The notes under the pieces: generated by a model | What the model saw: the letters and a program-made list of their open reading frames with translations, nothing else | Databases searched by the model: none | Told to the model about the DNA's origin: nothing | Program-made: the position numbers and the translations under genes | In this document: positions 6,978 to 8,618 of the stretch, in pieces | How the letters are laid out: each line of letters starts with the position of its first letter | How positions within the stretch are numbered: the first letter of the stretch is position 1 | From: DATNIC01 sp035604635 | GTDB taxonomy: Bacteria > Vulcanimicrobiota > Vulcanimicrobiia > Vulcanimicrobiales > Vulcanimicrobiaceae | Reading direction: 5' to 3' | Length of the DNA stretch: 8,618 bases | NCBI GenBank assembly: GCA_035604635.1 | Contig: DATNIC010000112.1 | Coordinates: 1-8,618, forward strand

Positions 6978-7864
6978 GGGAAGACGTCGCCCTCGGCTGC
7001 CAACGCGCGACGCAAATAGAGCGGCAGGCTGAACAGCCGCCGATGCGTCTGCGCATCGTAGAAATAGCTCTCGCCCGACAGCCCGCCGCAATACCGATCG
7101 ATCACCGCCGCGTCGAGCGCGGCCGCGTCGAACGCGTCGCTGCAGGCGATGAACGCCCAATCGTTATCGAAAGCCGGGACGTGCGTGTAGAACGAGCGGA
7201 CGTACTTGAAGTACCCGCGCAAAGTGCGCGCCATCTTGGCGTGGAGCGCGAGGTTGTGAAAGCCGGCGGTGCTCGCCTGAAGCACGTAGATCCCGCCTTC
7301 GATCAAGCGCGCCTTGATGTCGCGAAAAACCTGGCCGTTGAAGAGCACGTGCGACGGCGAATCGGGCAGCGGTTCCGTCAAATCGGAGATGACGGCGCCG
7401 TATTTGGCGCGATCGTCGCGCAGAAAAGCAAGCGCGTCGCCGATGACGACGCGCGCTCGCGGATCTTCGAAGGCACCCGCGCTCCACTCCGGCAGATAGC
7501 GTTTGCACAACGCGACGACTTCGCCGTCGATGTCGACCATCGTAGCGCGGCGCACGCCGGGAGCGCGCAGCGCTTCGCGCAATGTCGCGCCCTCGCCGCC
7601 CCCGAGAATCAGCACGTCGGAGCGATCGGGACATGCGGCCAGAGCCGGGTGGACGAGCGCCTCGTGATAGATCCGTTCGTCGGCCTGAGAACTTTGCGTG
7701 TCCCCGTCGAGGATCAGCATCTTCCCAAACGCGAAGCTGCGAACGACCGCGACTTCTTGGAATGCGGTCCGGCCGCTGTAGTACGTCTCGGCGATCGCAT
7801 GGTGGTGCAGTTCGGTCGGGGAAAATTCCTCGACATACCACTGCCAGTGCTCGGTCTTCGGCAT
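6974..7864 (-). CDS. speE: Polyamine aminopropyltransferase (spermidine synthase family, Thermus-like)
   Basis: It transfers aminopropyl from decarboxylated SAM to an amine acceptor, releasing methylthioadenosine. Visible elements are GKMLILDGDTQSS (residues 47-59), YHEALVHPA (66-74), the SAM-type loop LILGGGEGATLRE (85-97), VDID (110-113) and the active-site segment SDLTEP (160-165). GGGEGATLRE, MVDIDGEVV, YLPEWSAGAFEDPRA and the DLT(D/E)P pattern recall the Thermus thermophilus enzyme, which acts on agmatine, more than the classic putrescine enzymes with GGGDGG and DSSDP. The second acidic residue of the active-site motif is Glu (E164), where Asp is usual. Length is 296 residues, normal. 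The ATG at 7864 has no clear Shine-Dalgarno, and a hairpin ends 14 nt upstream. It follows speD, the source of its substrate. The acceptor amine is unproven. Confidence 0.93.
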   Translation of the reverse strand: MPKTEHWQWYVEEFSPTELHHHAIAETYYSGRTAFQEVAVVRSFAFGKMLILDGDTQSSQADERIYHEALVHPALAACPDRSDVLILGGGEGATLREALRAPGVRRATMVDIDGEVVALCKRYLPEWSAGAFEDPRARVVIGDALAFLRDDRAKYGAVISDLTEPLPDSPSHVLFNGQVFRDIKARLIEGGIYVLQASTAGFHNLALHAKMARTLRGYFKYVRSFYTHVPAFDNDWAFIACSDAFDAAALDAAVIDRYCGGLSGESYFYDAQTHRRLFSLPLYLRRALAAEGDVFP

Positions 7865-7878
7865 CGGGGCAGAGTTAA

Positions 7879-7905
7879 GGCCCGCCTAACGGTGGGCCCT
7901 TTTTT
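7879..7905 (+). terminator. Hairpin with T6 tail in plus orientation between speD and speE
   Basis: GGCCCGCC (7879-7886), a TAAC loop and GGTGGGCC (7891-7898) form an 8-bp stem with one G·T pair. On the plus strand it is followed by CTTTTTT, the form of an intrinsic terminator. Read on the minus strand, the direction of all genes here, the A-run comes first and the stem is followed by TTAACTCT, a poor U-tract. So it should stop plus-strand (antisense) transcripts better than speD readthrough. In the minus direction it may act as a partial attenuator or as a 5' structure in front of speE. Confidence 0.6.
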
Positions 7906-7937
7906 CGAACTCTCGGCCGATGGGGCCGCAGCGGCGG

Positions 7938-8357
7938 TTATGCCGTCCGCTTCGCGAGTTCGCGCCTTTCGGCATCGGCAGTCACGACATGCGTGTACTG
8001 TCCCTTGCCGGCCTCGATACCACGCTTCACTTCCGTGGTCCGCATACTCGTTGCGCCGAATTTGGCGGCCGCGTACTCGCATGCTTTCCAAGGATCGGTG
8101 TGGTCACCGCACGTGTAAAAATCCATCGCCGCATATCCCGTTTCGGGCCAGGTGTGGATCGAGAGATGCGATTCTGCGATGACGACGACGCCGGATACGC
8201 CCTGCGGCTGGAACCGATGGAAGGCTACTTCCATCACCGTGGCGTTTGCTTCGCGAGCTGCCGAGACCATGATGTCTTTCACGTGTTCGACTTCGGTCAG
8301 GGCACGGGTATCACAGCCGGATAGCTCGCAAACAATGTGCGTACCAAGTGCTTTCAT
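7938..8357 (-). CDS. speD: S-adenosylmethionine decarboxylase proenzyme
   Basis: SpeD is made as a proenzyme that cleaves itself between E62 and S63, turning S63 into the pyruvoyl cofactor that decarboxylates SAM. The product is the aminopropyl donor used by SpeE. The core ESHLSIHTWPE holds S63 and the processing His H68, and C83 in DFYTCGDH is the catalytic cysteine. All three sit at the same positions as in the Thermotoga maritima enzyme. At 139 residues it is a normal short prokaryotic (class 1B) proenzyme; the N-terminal MKALGTHIVCELSGC is typical. The ATG at 8357 is preceded by a strong GAGGAG 7 nt upstream, which settles the start. It is the first gene of the block, behind a long leader and a sigma70-like promoter. 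Confidence 0.97.
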   Translation of the reverse strand: MKALGTHIVCELSGCDTRALTEVEHVKDIMVSAAREANATVMEVAFHRFQPQGVSGVVVIAESHLSIHTWPETGYAAMDFYTCGDHTDPWKACEYAAAKFGATSMRTTEVKRGIEAGKGQYTHVVTADAERRELAKRTA

Positions 8358-8414
8358 TTCGGGTCTCCTCGGGTTTGGCTGGGGAATCCCACCTCCAGGC
8401 TGCGCCGGTGATCC

Positions 8415-8429
8415 CAGTGTGATACACTG
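8415..8429. promoter_or_regulatory. Perfect dyad CAGTGT-GAT-ACACTG (operator or hairpin)
   Basis: A 15-bp symmetric element with 6-bp arms and a 3-bp centre lies 58 bp upstream of the speD start. The symmetry and short spacer fit a repressor operator (for example GntR-type half sites). In RNA a 3-nt loop hairpin is equally possible. No regulator gene is in the window to pair it with. Confidence 0.35.
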
Positions 8430-8441
8430 CCGGACCCCGAC

Positions 8442-8567
8442 CTATCGACAAAGACTTGCTGGCATGTCCCTCAAGCATGCGAACGCTTTGCCGCGATGGC
8501 GCGTAGGGCGCGCCGTCCCCTCTTCCTTATATGATTCCCCGATGGCATGAGGGGCCACCGAGAACAT
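8442..8567 (-). CDS. Possible leaderless 41-codon upstream ORF in the speD leader
   Basis: An ATG at 8567 opens 41 codons (beginning MFSVAPHAIG, basic in the second half) and ends with TAG at 8444-8442, 84 nt before the speD ATG and in the same frame. The ATG begins 8 nt after the predicted -10 box TATGAT, so the transcript could start at or one base before it. That spacing is seen for leaderless genes, which have a TANNNT box just before the start codon. Upstream frames are known to regulate SAM decarboxylase in eukaryotes, but this peptide has no resemblance I can see. Third-position GC is only moderate, and an open frame of this length is easily chance. It is offered as a candidate only. 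Confidence 0.25.
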   Translation of the reverse strand: MFSVAPHAIGESYKEEGTARPTRHRGKAFACLRDMPASLCR

Positions 8568-8575
8568 CGGGACCT

Positions 8576-8604
8576 ATCATAGCCCCTCGCACCCCCCCTG
8601 TAAA
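8576..8604 (-). promoter_or_regulatory. Sigma70-type promoter for speD and the downstream operon
   Basis: On the minus strand TTTACA (8604-8599) and TATGAT (8581-8576) are separated by exactly 17 bp. Each hexamer differs from consensus at one position. The start site would fall near 8567-8569. It is the best promoter-like sequence I see in the window and points at speD. It lies in the only sizeable non-coding stretch (8358-8618), which supports it. Confidence 0.6.
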
Positions 8605-8618
8605 CCCTTTTGCGGCCA

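Larger units (their letters stand above)
8358..8568 (-). other. Long structured leader (5'-UTR) of speD
   Basis: About 210 nt separate the predicted transcription start from the speD ATG. It contains hairpins GGCGCG-tаggg-CGCGCC (8498-8514), GCATG with a 9-nt loop and CATGC (8462-8480), and the dyad at 8415-8429. A long-range 8-bp complement also pairs GATTCCCC (8533-8540) with GGGGAATC (8381-8388). The latter lies just upstream of the speD Shine-Dalgarno (8365-8370). I do not recognise a known riboswitch class here. Bounds depend on the promoter call at 8576-8604. Confidence 0.4.

Noticed and set aside
6978..7160. N-terminal extension of the thioesterase
   Set aside because: This part overlaps speE, is Arg-rich and does not resemble hotdog proteins; the GTGA junction gives the normal length.
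7914..7928. CGGCC-gatgg-GGCCG inverted repeat after speD
   Set aside because: A 5-bp GC stem is expected by chance here and has no U-tract; the neighbouring hairpin at 7879-7905 is the better candidate.
6881..8182. 433-codon open frame on the plus strand
   Set aside because: It is antisense to speE and speD, rich in Arg with no recognisable domain, and is explained by GC-rich codon bias in the real genes.
8526..8531. TATAAG as a second -10 box for speD
   Set aside because: No -35 hexamer at 16-18 bp and no TGn extension; the promoter at 8576-8604 is far better.

Overview
The window is GC-rich bacterial chromosome, and every gene I can support lies on the minus strand. It therefore reads right to left as one directional block: speD, speE, a PaaI-type thioesterase, gcvT, gcvH, gcvPA, gcvPB, a NUDIX hydrolase, scpA, scpB and the start of a superfamily 2 helicase. 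Split GcvPA/GcvPB subunits, a short pyruvoyl SpeD, a Thermus-like SpeE and an ScpAB condensin pair fit a Gram-positive-like or deep-branching phylum better than Proteobacteria. No marker in the window fixes the phylum.

Right end (8358-8618): non-coding DNA upstream of speD. It holds a good sigma70-type promoter (TTTACA, 17 bp, TATGAT) and a leader of about 210 nt with several inverted repeats. A 41-codon reading frame begins at the predicted transcription start. SpeD and SpeE then supply decarboxylated SAM and transfer its aminopropyl group to a polyamine acceptor. A hairpin with a T6 tail in the plus-strand orientation lies between them.

Middle (2172-6977): from speE to gcvPB the genes overlap or nearly touch (GTGA, TGATG, a 17-nt gap, TAGcTTG, a 17-nt overlap). 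This implies one transcript with coupled translation. GcvT, GcvH, GcvPA and GcvPB are three of the four glycine cleavage components; dihydrolipoamide dehydrogenase (L-protein) must be encoded elsewhere. Glycine cleavage yields methylene-THF, which can feed methionine and SAM synthesis, so joining it to SAM-consuming polyamine synthesis makes metabolic sense, but that link is inference.

Left end (1-2171): an extended -10 promoter at the gcvPB stop codon and a perfect 10-bp hairpin precede a NUDIX hydrolase. The NUDIX gene is coupled to scpA (TGATG) and scpB (TGAgATG), which encode the kleisin and winged-helix partners of the SMC chromosome-segregation complex. A helicase, cut by the window edge, follows with no ATG start.

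I found no mobile element, CRISPR array, tRNA or rRNA. The genes are ordinary housekeeping genes. The less ordinary parts are the speD leader, the polyamine/glycine-cleavage operon, the repeat-rich junction at the gcvPB end and the frequent non-ATG starts.
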